A stretch of 7,748 nucleotides of DNA from Deltaproteobacteria bacterium (GTDB lineage Bacteria; Desulfobacterota_C; Deferrisomatia; Deferrisomatales; JACRMM01): contig JACRCS010000385.1 in assembly GCA_016218905.1 (NCBI GenBank), positions 1 through 7,748 on the forward strand, given 5' to 3'. This document shows, piece by piece, positions 1 to 6,166 of this stretch. How positions within the stretch are numbered: position 1 is the stretch's first letter; every line of letters begins with the position of its first letter. Position numbers and translations under genes: made by a program. The notes under the pieces are model-generated. The model was not told the origin of the DNA and did no database searches. It saw only the letters and a list, made by a program, of their open reading frames with translations.

Positions 1-1
1 C

Positions 2-217
2 CGCCTCTACGCGCCTTCGGCGCGGATGACGCTGCTCTCACGCTCCACGCGACGAGAGCAACCGATCCCCGACGTCGTGGATCCGTACGCCGGAGCTGCC
101 TCCTGTCTCGTCGCGGTGCCGTCCCGCCCTCGCGGTCCCTTCCCCGACACGCTCCGCGGTGTTTTCGCATGGCTCACTCTTGACGAGCACGAGTGGCTAC
201 TTTCCCGCGAGCGCTGA
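2..217 (+). CDS. Possible 3' end of an unidentified upstream gene (partial)
   Basis: A reading frame is open from the left edge (codon phase beginning at base 2) to a TGA at 215-217, giving 71 residues with mostly G/C third positions. It contains an in-frame ATG at 26, but that start has no Shine-Dalgarno sequence, so I read the stretch as the tail of a gene that begins outside the window. The segment IPDVVDPYAG (codons around 74-103) vaguely recalls the IPDPY region near the C-terminus of low-molecular-weight tyrosine phosphatases. The residues after it do not continue that resemblance, so I assign no function. The frame beginning at base 1 is also open, to a TGA at 172-174, which weakens the call. 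A non-coding stretch or a frameshifted remnant are real alternatives. Confidence 0.3.
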   Translation, partial: RLYAPSARMTLLSRSTRREQPIPDVVDPYAGAASCLVAVPSRPRGPFPDTLRGVFAWLTLDEHEWLLSRER

Positions 218-344
218 AGAGGAGGGCCGCGAAAGGCCGGAATGAGACCGTGAGCGGATAGCGGAGGAGGAGGCGCCGGCCCGCACCGCGGCGGTTCGGA
301 AGCCGGGCTGGACCGGACGAGCGGTTTTCCGGGCCCACGCTAGG
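218..344. other. Intergenic region ahead of the five-gene unit
   Basis: This 127-bp gap should hold the promoter of the five-gene unit, but I find no convincing -35/-10 pair. A purine run with GGAGGAGGAGG at 263-273 resembles a ribosome binding site, yet no start codon follows at a usable distance. A GGCC-GCGAAA-GGCC mini-hairpin (225-238) has only four base pairs and no T-run. A TAGGAT hexamer at 341-346 matches four of six bases of a -10 box. With no -35 partner at 16-18 bp it is weak; if it were real, transcription would begin almost at the second ATG (357). Confidence 0.4.
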
Positions 345-1271
345 ATGGCGGGTCCTATGCCGACGTTCGAAGCGGAAGCCGACCTCGCCTGCCGGCTCGC
401 CTTCCAGGCGGGCGCTCTCATCCTTCGACACCGCCGGTCGAATCTCGAAGTCGAGATGAAGCCCGGAAACGAGCCCGTGACCATCGCAGATCGCAAGGCC
501 TCCCGAATCATCGTCGAAGGCCTGGGCGCCGCCTTCCCCGGCGACGCGATCGTCTCGGAGGAAGAGCCGGCCGACCTCGACCGGCTGGCCGCCTCGGAAA
601 GAGCCTGGTTCGTCGATCCGCTCGACGGGACGCGCGAGTTCGTCCGCGGCCTCGACACCTTCTCGGTGATGATCGGCCTCTCCTCGAACGGCCGCCCCCA
701 GCTCGGAGTCGTCTACCAGCCCTCGCGGGAACGGCTCTACGTCGCCGTCGCCGGTACGCCGGCCGTGCGGATCGACCGCGGGGAACGGCGCGAGCTTCGG
801 TGTTCGTCGGTCAGCGAGCCGGCCCTGGCCCGGCTCGTCGTTTCGGAGACCGACCGTCGTCCGGAAATCGACGGCCTGAAGCGCCGGATGGGTATTTGCG
901 ACGAGACCGCCTCCGGCTCGGTCGGCCTGAAGCTCGGCCTCATCGCCGCCGGCGAACGCGACCTCTACGTCAACCCGACGGGCAACGCGAAAGCGTGGGA
1001 CACGTGCGCTGGGACCGCTCTCCTCGAGTCGGCGGGCGGCCGCATCACGGATCTGGACGGTAGGGATCTCTGCTACCGGGGCCCGGACCTGTGGCACCGG
1101 CGCGGCATCCTCGCATCGGCGAACGACCGAATCCACGAGGCCGCCCTGCGGTCCGTCGAAGGGCTCTGGAGCACGAGGACGAGTCTGCCGTCGACGCCCG
1201 ACGGCAGGAGTACCGGGCAGCCGGGACCAGCCACCGGAATCGGGTCCGCGATCCGGGCCGAGGACAGATGA
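345..1271 (+). CDS. CysQ-like 3'(2'),5'-bisphosphate nucleotidase / inositol monophosphatase family
   Basis: A soluble metal-dependent phosphatase of the IMPase superfamily. CysQ members remove the 3'-phosphate of PAP (adenosine 3',5'-bisphosphate), the inhibitory by-product of PAPS-dependent reactions. Numbered from the ATG at 345, the metal and substrate motifs are present in the usual order: PVTIAD (44-49), SEEEP (71-75), DPLDGTREF (91-99, the DPxDGT core) and AWDTCAG (217-223) followed by LLESAGG. The first ~270 residues cover the family; residues ~272-308 are a low-complexity tail that runs to the next gene. Two starts are possible. The ATG at 345 has no ribosome site. The ATG at 357 gives a more typical N-terminus (MPTFEAEADL) and has AGGA 11 nt upstream, so I slightly prefer 357. 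The stop overlaps the methyltransferase start as ATGA (1268-1271). A sulfotransferase two genes downstream supports PAP as substrate, but an inositol- or other phosphate substrate cannot be excluded. Confidence 0.88.
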   Translation: MAGPMPTFEAEADLACRLAFQAGALILRHRRSNLEVEMKPGNEPVTIADRKASRIIVEGLGAAFPGDAIVSEEEPADLDRLAASERAWFVDPLDGTREFVRGLDTFSVMIGLSSNGRPQLGVVYQPSRERLYVAVAGTPAVRIDRGERRELRCSSVSEPALARLVVSETDRRPEIDGLKRRMGICDETASGSVGLKLGLIAAGERDLYVNPTGNAKAWDTCAGTALLESAGGRITDLDGRDLCYRGPDLWHRRGILASANDRIHEAALRSVEGLWSTRTSLPSTPDGRSTGQPGPATGIGSAIRAEDR

Positions 1272-1969
1272 GCGGCCACGAGACGGAGTTCTTCGATCGA
1301 CAGGCGGAGAGCTATCACTCCGTGCCCGCGGGAATGCGCCCCTTCCACGAAGCCACCGCGAGGAGGATCGAATCGGGCCTCGCCGGCTCGGTCCTCTGCA
1401 TCGGCGGACTCTGGAGTCGCGCGGATCTTTCGAGCCGCGGCTACCGGCTCACCGTCATGGACGCCTCGGCAGCGATGCTGAGGCACTACGGATCGGAAGG
1501 TGTCCTCCTCGTCCAGGGCGATGCCTGCAGGATCGGTTTCCCGGACGGGACCTTCGACCACGTCGTCCTGCCGCTCCTCCTGCACCACGTCGCCGGCTCG
1601 TCCGCCATCTCCGCGCGCAGGAACGTCCGGGAGGTCCTCGGCGGAGTCGCCCGGGTCCTCAGGCCCGGCGGGTCGGTCTGGATCCACGAGTTCTGCGTTC
1701 CGCCAGCCGTCTACGGAGTCGAGATCCTCTCGGCGCCCTTCGTGCGATGGGGACTGGCCCTGGCGAGGATTCCGCTCGTCGTGATGCACACCCGCGGGTT
1801 CTACCGGTCGGCCCTCGTCGAATCGGGCTTCCACCGCGTCGAGGTCGAGACCGTCCGACCGCTGACGGCGTCGCCCACGTGGATCCGGCCCGTCATCGGG
1901 CTGCCGTGGCTGACGGTCCCCCGCTGGATCTACCCGGCACGGCCCACGCTGATCACGGCCCGCCTCTGA
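1268..1969 (+). CDS. Class I SAM-dependent methyltransferase
   Basis: A 233-residue cytosolic protein of the UbiE/Methyltransf_11 type, expected to move a methyl group from S-adenosylmethionine to an unknown acceptor. Visible landmarks are the strand-1 region VLCIGG (42-47), the acidic ribose-binding end of strand 2 in VMDASAAML (63-71, D65), the strand-3 acid in QGDACRIGFPDGTFDHVVLP (83-102), LLHHV (104-108), and the loop RVLRPGGSVWIHEF (129-142), a very typical methyltransferase element. The glycine-rich motif I is unusual: GGLWSRAD replaces the common GxGxG. The frame is open upstream to 1091, but the ATG at 1268 is chosen because it forms an ATGA overlap with the phosphatase stop, has GAGGA (1260-1264) just upstream, and removes 59 residues that merely read antisense-like sequence inside the phosphatase gene. 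Its place in the unit suggests methylation of the cluster product; acceptor atom and substrate are unknown. Confidence 0.82.
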   Translation: MSGHETEFFDRQAESYHSVPAGMRPFHEATARRIESGLAGSVLCIGGLWSRADLSSRGYRLTVMDASAAMLRHYGSEGVLLVQGDACRIGFPDGTFDHVVLPLLLHHVAGSSAISARRNVREVLGGVARVLRPGGSVWIHEFCVPPAVYGVEILSAPFVRWGLALARIPLVVMHTRGFYRSALVESGFHRVEVETVRPLTASPTWIRPVIGLPWLTVPRWIYPARPTLITARL

Positions 1970-2061
1970 GCCCCGCTTCCCCGGCTCCAGACCGGACCGG
2001 CGGCAGGACAGCGTCGGCAACACGGCGCGCCGCCACACCCTTCCTTCCACAGACATCCCCC
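1970..2061. other. 92-bp gap inside the five-gene unit
   Basis: This is the only non-overlapping junction of the unit. It contains no ATG or GTG in the sulfotransferase frame, no Shine-Dalgarno-like purine run next to the GTG starts that follow, no recognisable -35/-10 pair and no hairpin with a T-run. Either the sulfotransferase is read from the same transcript with an undetected initiation signal, or a non-canonical promoter lies here. Confidence 0.4.
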
Positions 2062-3069
2062 GTGTTCTACCATCGCCTCGTGTCGCTCCGTGCCGTCCGG
2101 TTCTTTCGCTCCGTCTACTCCGACAACGAGATCCGGCGTCAGAACCGGCGGCCGATCGCACGGGACCTCGCGCTCTACGCGGGGAACCTCGCACTCCTCC
2201 CCGTGGAGCGCATCCTCGCTTCGATCCACCGCGACGACTCGCAGCCAATCGCGTTCATCGTCGGCACGCCGCGGTCCGGGACCACGCTTCTCTTCCAGCT
2301 GATCGCCCGCTACCTGGAGGTCGGGTATCCGAACAACTTCGTGGCACGGCACTGGATCGTTCCGGTGGTGGGAACCGCTCGCTACGAGAGACGGTTCCGC
2401 GGGACGGTGCCCGTGATCCCCCTCCGCTCCCTTTTCGGAGGCACCGAAGGGGCCGCCTCTCCGCACGAGTTCAGCTGGTTCTGGCAGTATCGGGCCGAGT
2501 TTGGCGCGACCGACGACCTCACCGACGAAGAGCTCGACCGGCTGCCTTGGAACGCCATCCGGCGCGACCTCGCCGCCCTCGCGGGCTGGCATCGCCGGCC
2601 CTACGTCTTCAAGAGCCTCAACCACGTCGTCTACGGAATCCCCCGGTTCGCCCGGGAGATCCCGCAGAGCCGCTTCATCCACATCCGGCGCAACCCGCAG
2701 TCCGTCCTGCGGTCCATCCTCGCGTGCCGCAAGCAACGCTACGGCGACCCCAGGATCTGGTGGTCTATCCGTCCGAGGGACGTGGATCGCTGGCGCGACA
2801 GGAGCCCCGAGGAGCAGGTCGAGCACCAGGTCTCGGACATCTGCCGCGCGGTCGAGGAAGGCCTCCGGGACGTGGCCGAAGAAAGGACGCTCGTCACGTC
2901 CTACGAGGCCCTCGTCGCGTCGCCCCGGCAGGTCCTCGAGCAGGTCGCCGGTCTTCTGGGCGGGGTCCGGCTCAGGGACGCCGGGGCGCTCGATGCGCTC
3001 GATCTCACCTCCTCCAACCGCCCGTCCGAGGCGGCCGCAGTCACCCTACAGGAGGGCGGTAGCTCATGA
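2062..3069 (+). CDS. PAPS-dependent sulfotransferase (Sulfotransfer_3-like)
   Basis: Predicted to move a sulfuryl group from PAPS to a hydroxyl or amine, releasing PAP. Numbered from the GTG at 2062 (335 residues), IAFIVGTPRSGTTLLF (63-78) is the 5'-phosphosulfate-binding loop of sulfotransferases, with R71, S72, G73 and T74-T75. SRFIHIRRNPQSVLRS (203-218) is the 3'-phosphate-binding strand and helix, with an Arg and S214 in the expected places. SPHEFSWFWQY (133-143) resembles the substrate-side segment of bacterial family members. No signal peptide or membrane span is evident. The frame is open back to 1747, but that part overlaps the methyltransferase gene and has shadow-like Pro/Arg/Gly-rich composition. 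There is no ATG ahead of the PAPS loop, so GTG at 2062 or GTG at 2080 must start the protein; neither has a clear ribosome site. The stop overlaps the decarboxylase start as ATGA (3066-3069). The acceptor is unknown; the CysQ-like phosphatase in the same unit fits with PAP removal. Confidence 0.87.
   Translation: MFYHRLVSLRAVRFFRSVYSDNEIRRQNRRPIARDLALYAGNLALLPVERILASIHRDDSQPIAFIVGTPRSGTTLLFQLIARYLEVGYPNNFVARHWIVPVVGTARYERRFRGTVPVIPLRSLFGGTEGAASPHEFSWFWQYRAEFGATDDLTDEELDRLPWNAIRRDLAALAGWHRRPYVFKSLNHVVYGIPRFAREIPQSRFIHIRRNPQSVLRSILACRKQRYGDPRIWWSIRPRDVDRWRDRSPEEQVEHQVSDICRAVEEGLRDVAEERTLVTSYEALVASPRQVLEQVAGLLGGVRLRDAGALDALDLTSSNRPSEAAAVTLQEGGSS
3050..3056 (+). promoter_or_regulatory. Strong ribosome binding site of the decarboxylase
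   Basis: AGGAGGG lies inside the 3' end of the sulfotransferase gene, nine bases before the ATG at 3066. It fixes that start and shows that translation of the decarboxylase initiates on its own signal within the coding overlap. Confidence 0.8.
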
Positions 3070-4274
3070 CCTCGCCGGACCCGGGCACGCTCGCGCGCCT
3101 GGAGCGGCCCTTTTACCTGGTCGATCTACCGGCGCTCGACTCCAAGTACGACCTCTTCCTGGATGCCTTCTCGCGCCGATTCGACCGAGTCGTCGTCGCT
3201 CTCTCCTACAAGACGGCCTACGTCCCGATGGCCCTGAGACACCTCCACGGCCGCGGGGCGTGGGCAGAGGTGGTCTCGGACCTCGAGTACGCCCTCGCCC
3301 TGCGCCTGGCCGTGCCACCGGAACACATCGTCTACAACGGACCGGGCAAGAGCCGGGCGTCCGTCGGCTGCGCCTTGTCGAACGGCTCGCTCGTGAACCT
3401 CGATTCCCTCGAGGAGGTCGGCCACGCCGTGGCGTGGAAGGCCGCGCACCCGTCGGCCTCGTCGCGGGTCGGACTCCGGGTCAACATCTCCCTGCCCGAT
3501 GTCGGGGGTGGGCCCAGCCGGTTCGGAATCGAGGCGCGCTCCGGACAGGTCGAGGCCGCGGCGGAGCAGCTGAGTCGCGGAGGACTGGAGCTGGCGTGCC
3601 TGCACGCTCACCTCACGAGCCGGAACCGCACGCTTGTCTACTTCCGCGACGTGGCCCGGGCGCTCTGCGAGGCCGCATTCAGGGCGGGTGCGGCCACGCT
3701 TCCTTTCCTGGACGTCGGAGGCGGCTACGGGTACTCTCCGCCGGGCTTCCGCCTCTACGACTTCCCGGCCTTTCCGGAGTACGCCGACGCGATCGCCGAC
3801 GAGTTCCGGGCCGCTGGGATCTCCTGCAGGACGCTCGTCGCCGAGCCCGGCATCGCCCTCTTCGGCGACGCCGTCTCTCTCTACTCGTCCGTCATCGCGA
3901 CGAAGGAACTTGCGGGCCGGCACCTCTGCGTTCTCGACGCGAGCGTGCAGACGGTCAAGCCGACGAAGCACGCGCACACCCTCCCCACCACGGCCTTCGA
4001 TCACGACCTGGAGCCGAGGCGGGGCGACCCACGGCCGGTCGACCTGGTCGGATACACCTGCCTCGAGGACGACGTGATCGCACGCGACGTGCCCCTTCCC
4101 GCACTCCAGACCGGCGACATCCTGCGGATCGACAACGTCGGCGCCTACACCTTCGTCTTCAAGCCACAGTTCATTCGCGGGATGCCCGCGTTCTACGTCT
4201 GGAACGGCGAAGAGGCCGTTCTCGCCCGCCGGGCGGACACGTTCGACGACGTTTTCGGGGCTTATGTCATCTAG
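3066..4274 (+). CDS. Fold-type III PLP-dependent decarboxylase (Orn/DAP/Arg decarboxylase 2 family)
   Basis: A 402-residue enzyme of the LysA/ornithine decarboxylase superfamily, which removes a carboxylate from an amino-acid-like substrate. The alanine-racemase-like barrel shows the PLP Schiff-base lysine K49 in SYKT (47-50), NGPGKS (91-96), the N-L-D-S strand (111-114), SRFGI (151-155), HAHLTS (180-185; family usually HxHxGS), the phosphate-binding GGGYG (218-222) and EPG (260-262). The C-terminal beta domain carries the catalytic-cysteine motif TCLEDDVI (331-338, C332) and GAYT (359-362, Y361). Length and motif order are complete, so the gene looks functional. Two departures stand out: the Gly of HIGS is Thr (T184), and the Arg of EPGR is Ile (I263). 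These make it unlikely to be a housekeeping diaminopimelate or ornithine decarboxylase; the substrate may be a conjugate or unusual amino acid. It overlaps the genes on both sides (ATGA with the sulfotransferase, 11 bp with the ATP-grasp gene), implying coupled translation. Confidence 0.88.
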   Translation: MTSPDPGTLARLERPFYLVDLPALDSKYDLFLDAFSRRFDRVVVALSYKTAYVPMALRHLHGRGAWAEVVSDLEYALALRLAVPPEHIVYNGPGKSRASVGCALSNGSLVNLDSLEEVGHAVAWKAAHPSASSRVGLRVNISLPDVGGGPSRFGIEARSGQVEAAAEQLSRGGLELACLHAHLTSRNRTLVYFRDVARALCEAAFRAGAATLPFLDVGGGYGYSPPGFRLYDFPAFPEYADAIADEFRAAGISCRTLVAEPGIALFGDAVSLYSSVIATKELAGRHLCVLDASVQTVKPTKHAHTLPTTAFDHDLEPRRGDPRPVDLVGYTCLEDDVIARDVPLPALQTGDILRIDNVGAYTFVFKPQFIRGMPAFYVWNGEEAVLARRADTFDDVFGAYVI

Positions 4275-5250
4275 GCGCTGCAACGTCCTGCTTACGTTCG
4301 CCGGTCGCAAGGGCTACCAGTACCTGGTTCTCCGGTCCTCGCCGCGCGCCGGAACCATCGTCGCCGCGGACGCCGATCCCGCCGCACCCATACGCGTCCA
4401 CGGGGCAACCCTCGAGGTCGTCCCACCCGTCGCCGACCCGCAAGCCTATCTCGCTGCGCTCGAGGTTTGCGTTCGCAGGCACTCGATCGACGGCATCATT
4501 CCCCTCAACGACCGGGACGCGGTCCTGCTCGCCACGCACTCCGCGGCTTTCGCATCCCTCGGGGCCCGTTACCTGGGCGCCGAGCCCGAGGTCGCGGCGG
4601 CCCTCGGCGACAAGCTCGCGGCCGCGGACTGGCTCGCTTCGAGGGGATTCCAGACTCCCCCCACGGCGCTCGCGGGGGACTTCCCGTCCACCCGCTCGAC
4701 GGCCGTCGCCTTCCCTCTCGTCACGAAAGCGCGCCACGGCCAGGGAAGCGAAAGGTTCCGGGTCGTCCGCACCGAAGCGGAGCTCTTCGCGGTGCCGGAG
4801 GGCGACGTCGTCCAGCCCTTCCTCCACGGAGAGCATTACGACCTCGACATCCTGCGCAGCGCGGCGGGCCGCGTGGTGGCGGTGGTACCCAAGAGGAAGC
4901 TCGAGATGCAGGGGGGGACCGCTTCGCTCGTCCGCTCCGACGCCCGCCAGGACCTCGTGGACCTCGGCGTCCGGATCGGGAACGCGGTCCGGCATGTCGG
5001 CATGATCGACGTGGACGTGATCGACGCCGGGGGCGAGCTCCACGTCCTCGAGGTCAACCCGCGGCTCGGGGGGTGCTTCCCGTTCTCGTGCATCGTCTGT
5101 CCGGACCTCGCCGACGCACTGCTGGCCGTGGGGCTCGGAGAGTCTCCGCCGGACCTCGTCGGGCGGTTCCGCGGCGGAGTCACGATGTTTCGCGAGTGGA
5201 GGTACCACGAGGTGCCCGGTTCTGAGGACACGGATTCCCCGACTTCGTGA
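4264..5250 (+). CDS. ATP-grasp carboxylate-amine ligase (PylC / carbamoyl-phosphate-synthase-like)
   Basis: A 328-residue ATP-grasp protein, a class that activates a carboxylate as an acyl phosphate and joins it to an amine or thiol. The N-terminal pre-ATP-grasp Rossmann-like part starts with VLLTFAGRKGY (8-18) and includes DGIIPLNDRDAVLLA (76-90). The ATP-grasp fold follows: GDKLAAADWL (115-124), FPLVTKARHGQGSERF (150-165, with K155 and the flexible glycine loop), VVQPFLHGEHYDLDIL (182-197, nucleotide hinge and first acidic residues), MIDVDVI (247-253) and LEVNPRLGG (262-270), whose E263, N265 and R267 fit the Mg/ATP site. All key residues are there. The ATG at 4264 overlaps the decarboxylase stop by 11 bp. 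It is the last gene of the unit and ends 18 bp before the stop of the convergent glycosyltransferase gene. The substrates are unknown. Pairing with a PLP decarboxylase suggests that one enzyme prepares an amino-acid unit and the other joins it, in an order the sequence does not reveal. Confidence 0.87.
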   Translation: MSSRRCNVLLTFAGRKGYQYLVLRSSPRAGTIVAADADPAAPIRVHGATLEVVPPVADPQAYLAALEVCVRRHSIDGIIPLNDRDAVLLATHSAAFASLGARYLGAEPEVAAALGDKLAAADWLASRGFQTPPTALAGDFPSTRSTAVAFPLVTKARHGQGSERFRVVRTEAELFAVPEGDVVQPFLHGEHYDLDILRSAAGRVVAVVPKRKLEMQGGTASLVRSDARQDLVDLGVRIGNAVRHVGMIDVDVIDAGGELHVLEVNPRLGGCFPFSCIVCPDLADALLAVGLGESPPDLVGRFRGGVTMFREWRYHEVPGSEDTDSPTS

Positions 5251-5295
5251 CCGTCGCGGACGGCGGCTCTACGCCGAAGGGGGCTTCTCCCCTTC
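5251..5295. terminator. Three back-to-back hairpins at the convergent junction (candidate bidirectional terminator)
   Basis: Directly after the ATP-grasp stop lie three perfect inverted repeats with no spacing between them: CCGTC-gcg-GACGG (5251-5263), CGGC-tctac-GCCG (5264-5276, with the glycosyltransferase stop codon in its loop) and GAAGGGG-gcttct-CCCCTTC (5276-5295, inside the 3' end of that gene). The last, with seven pairs, is followed on the plus strand by CCTTT, only a weak T-tract. The position between two converging genes suits a terminator for the plus-strand unit, but the stems are short and no strong U-run follows. Confidence 0.4.
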
Positions 5296-6117
5296 CCTTT
5301 CCCGCGGCCGAGGCCGATCCATGAGCGGCGAGGCGGGCCGGACCTGTTCGCGAATGCACTCTTCCCTGTACCGGGCGACGGAGCGGTACCCCAGCGCGAC
5401 GTCCCGGACGGCGTGAAGGATCGAACGGAGACGGAACGCCTTCGAGCCACCTCCGGCTCTGCCCCGGTTGGCGAACGGCGCTTCGCCGACACGGAGCATC
5501 GGGTTGCGCAGCTGGGCCTTTGCGAGCAGCTCGGCGCTGAAGGCGTGCCCGGTCGAGAGGACGGGAATCCCCTGGAATGCCTCGACTCGGTAGAGCTTGA
5601 GTCCGTTGAGGTAACGGTAGGGAAAACCGTAGAGCGTGTGGACCGCCTTGGAGAAGACGAACGAGGCAATTCTCCGGGTCAACGTGCGGATGACCGGGTT
5701 TTGAAGGTACCCGAGGATGACGTCGTAGTCGTGGCGGATGCGGAGGTAGCCGTGGATCGACTCGAAGAGGATCTCGGCGTCCCCTGGCATAACGGTCACC
5801 CAGGACCCGGGCCTGACGTAGGCGTAGGCGCTGAGAACCGCCCTGCCGAGACCCATATTCCTCTCGTTCACAATCATGCGGCACCGGCTCTCCGCCGCGC
5901 AGATCGCTTCCATCCGGTCGCGTGTCCCGTCGGTCGACCCGTCGTCGATCAGGAGCACCTCGAAGTCTATCGGCAGGCCGGCACCCACCCGCAGGATGTC
6001 GCGCACGGTCTCGTCGACCATCTCCGCTTCGTTCAGGCACGCCACCAGGACTGTCAGGAATTCGGACGGCGCAGGCTCCCGGCCCGTTTGCGGCAGCATG
6101 CTCACGTCCGGGTGCAT
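5269..6117 (-). CDS. GT2 family glycosyltransferase, dolichyl-phosphate-mannose-synthase-like
   Basis: A 282-residue GT-A glycosyltransferase, expected at the inner face of the cytoplasmic membrane and likely to transfer a sugar from a nucleotide sugar to polyprenyl phosphate or another lipid/glycan acceptor. It shows LTVLVACLNEAEMV (21-34), DFEVLLIDDGSTDGTRDRM (51-69), the NERNMGLGRAV segment (84-94), the metal-site region VMPGDAEI (109-116, a PGDxE variant of the usual DxD), NGLKLYR (171-177) and FSAELLAKA (193-201). No C-terminal membrane span follows, so it is the soluble short form; the C-terminus is a basic tail rich in Arg, Pro and Glu. The frame is open to 6195, but the ATG at 6117 is chosen because AGGAGG sits six bases upstream and a promoter-like element lies between the two candidate starts. 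It is divergent from the GT-C gene at 6285 and convergent with the ATP-grasp gene. The sugar and acceptor cannot be read from the sequence. Confidence 0.85.
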   Translation of the reverse strand: MHPDVSMLPQTGREPAPSEFLTVLVACLNEAEMVDETVRDILRVGAGLPIDFEVLLIDDGSTDGTRDRMEAICAAESRCRMIVNERNMGLGRAVLSAYAYVRPGSWVTVMPGDAEILFESIHGYLRIRHDYDVILGYLQNPVIRTLTRRIASFVFSKAVHTLYGFPYRYLNGLKLYRVEAFQGIPVLSTGHAFSAELLAKAQLRNPMLRVGEAPFANRGRAGGGSKAFRLRSILHAVRDVALGYRSVARYREECIREQVRPASPLMDRPRPREREGEKPPSA

Positions 6118-6123
6118 CGGGAT

Positions 6124-6129
6124 CCTCCT
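6124..6129 (-). promoter_or_regulatory. Ribosome binding site of the GT2 gene
   Basis: AGGAGG on the minus strand (CCTCCT on plus), six bases before the ATG at 6117. It decides the start in favour of 6117 over the open but signal-less extension to 6195. Confidence 0.8.
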
Positions 6130-6166
6130 GCCGCGGCAAGAACGCGTGCGTACCTTGGCGCACCAG

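Noticed and set aside
225..238. GGCC-GCGAAA-GGCC hairpin as a terminator of the left-hand gene
   Set aside because: Only four base pairs and no T-run follows on either strand; a chance occurrence is likely in GC-rich DNA.
263..273. GGAGGAGGAGG purine run as a ribosome binding site
   Set aside because: No ATG, GTG or TTG lies within a usable distance downstream in any frame that stays open.
174..1136. Minus-strand open frame of 320 codons opposite the CysQ-like gene
   Set aside because: Mirrors the codon periodicity of the plus-strand gene, whose catalytic motifs are unambiguous; no ribosome site or recognisable domain.
1747..2061. Long N-terminal extension of the sulfotransferase, starting inside the methyltransferase gene
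   Set aside because: The extra 105 residues are Pro/Arg/Gly/His-rich, two thirds of them overlap the methyltransferase out of frame, and nothing in the sulfotransferase fold needs them.
3126..4310. Minus-strand open frame of 394 codons opposite the decarboxylase
   Set aside because: Arg/Glu/Val-rich composition with no domain, wholly antisense to a gene with a complete motif set.
2501..5005. Plus-strand open frame of 834 codons spanning the sulfotransferase, decarboxylase and ATP-grasp genes
   Set aside because: Its product is an unbroken Ser/Arg/Pro/Gly-rich string with no motif, and it lies out of frame over three genes with complete catalytic motifs. It is a typical high-GC shadow frame.
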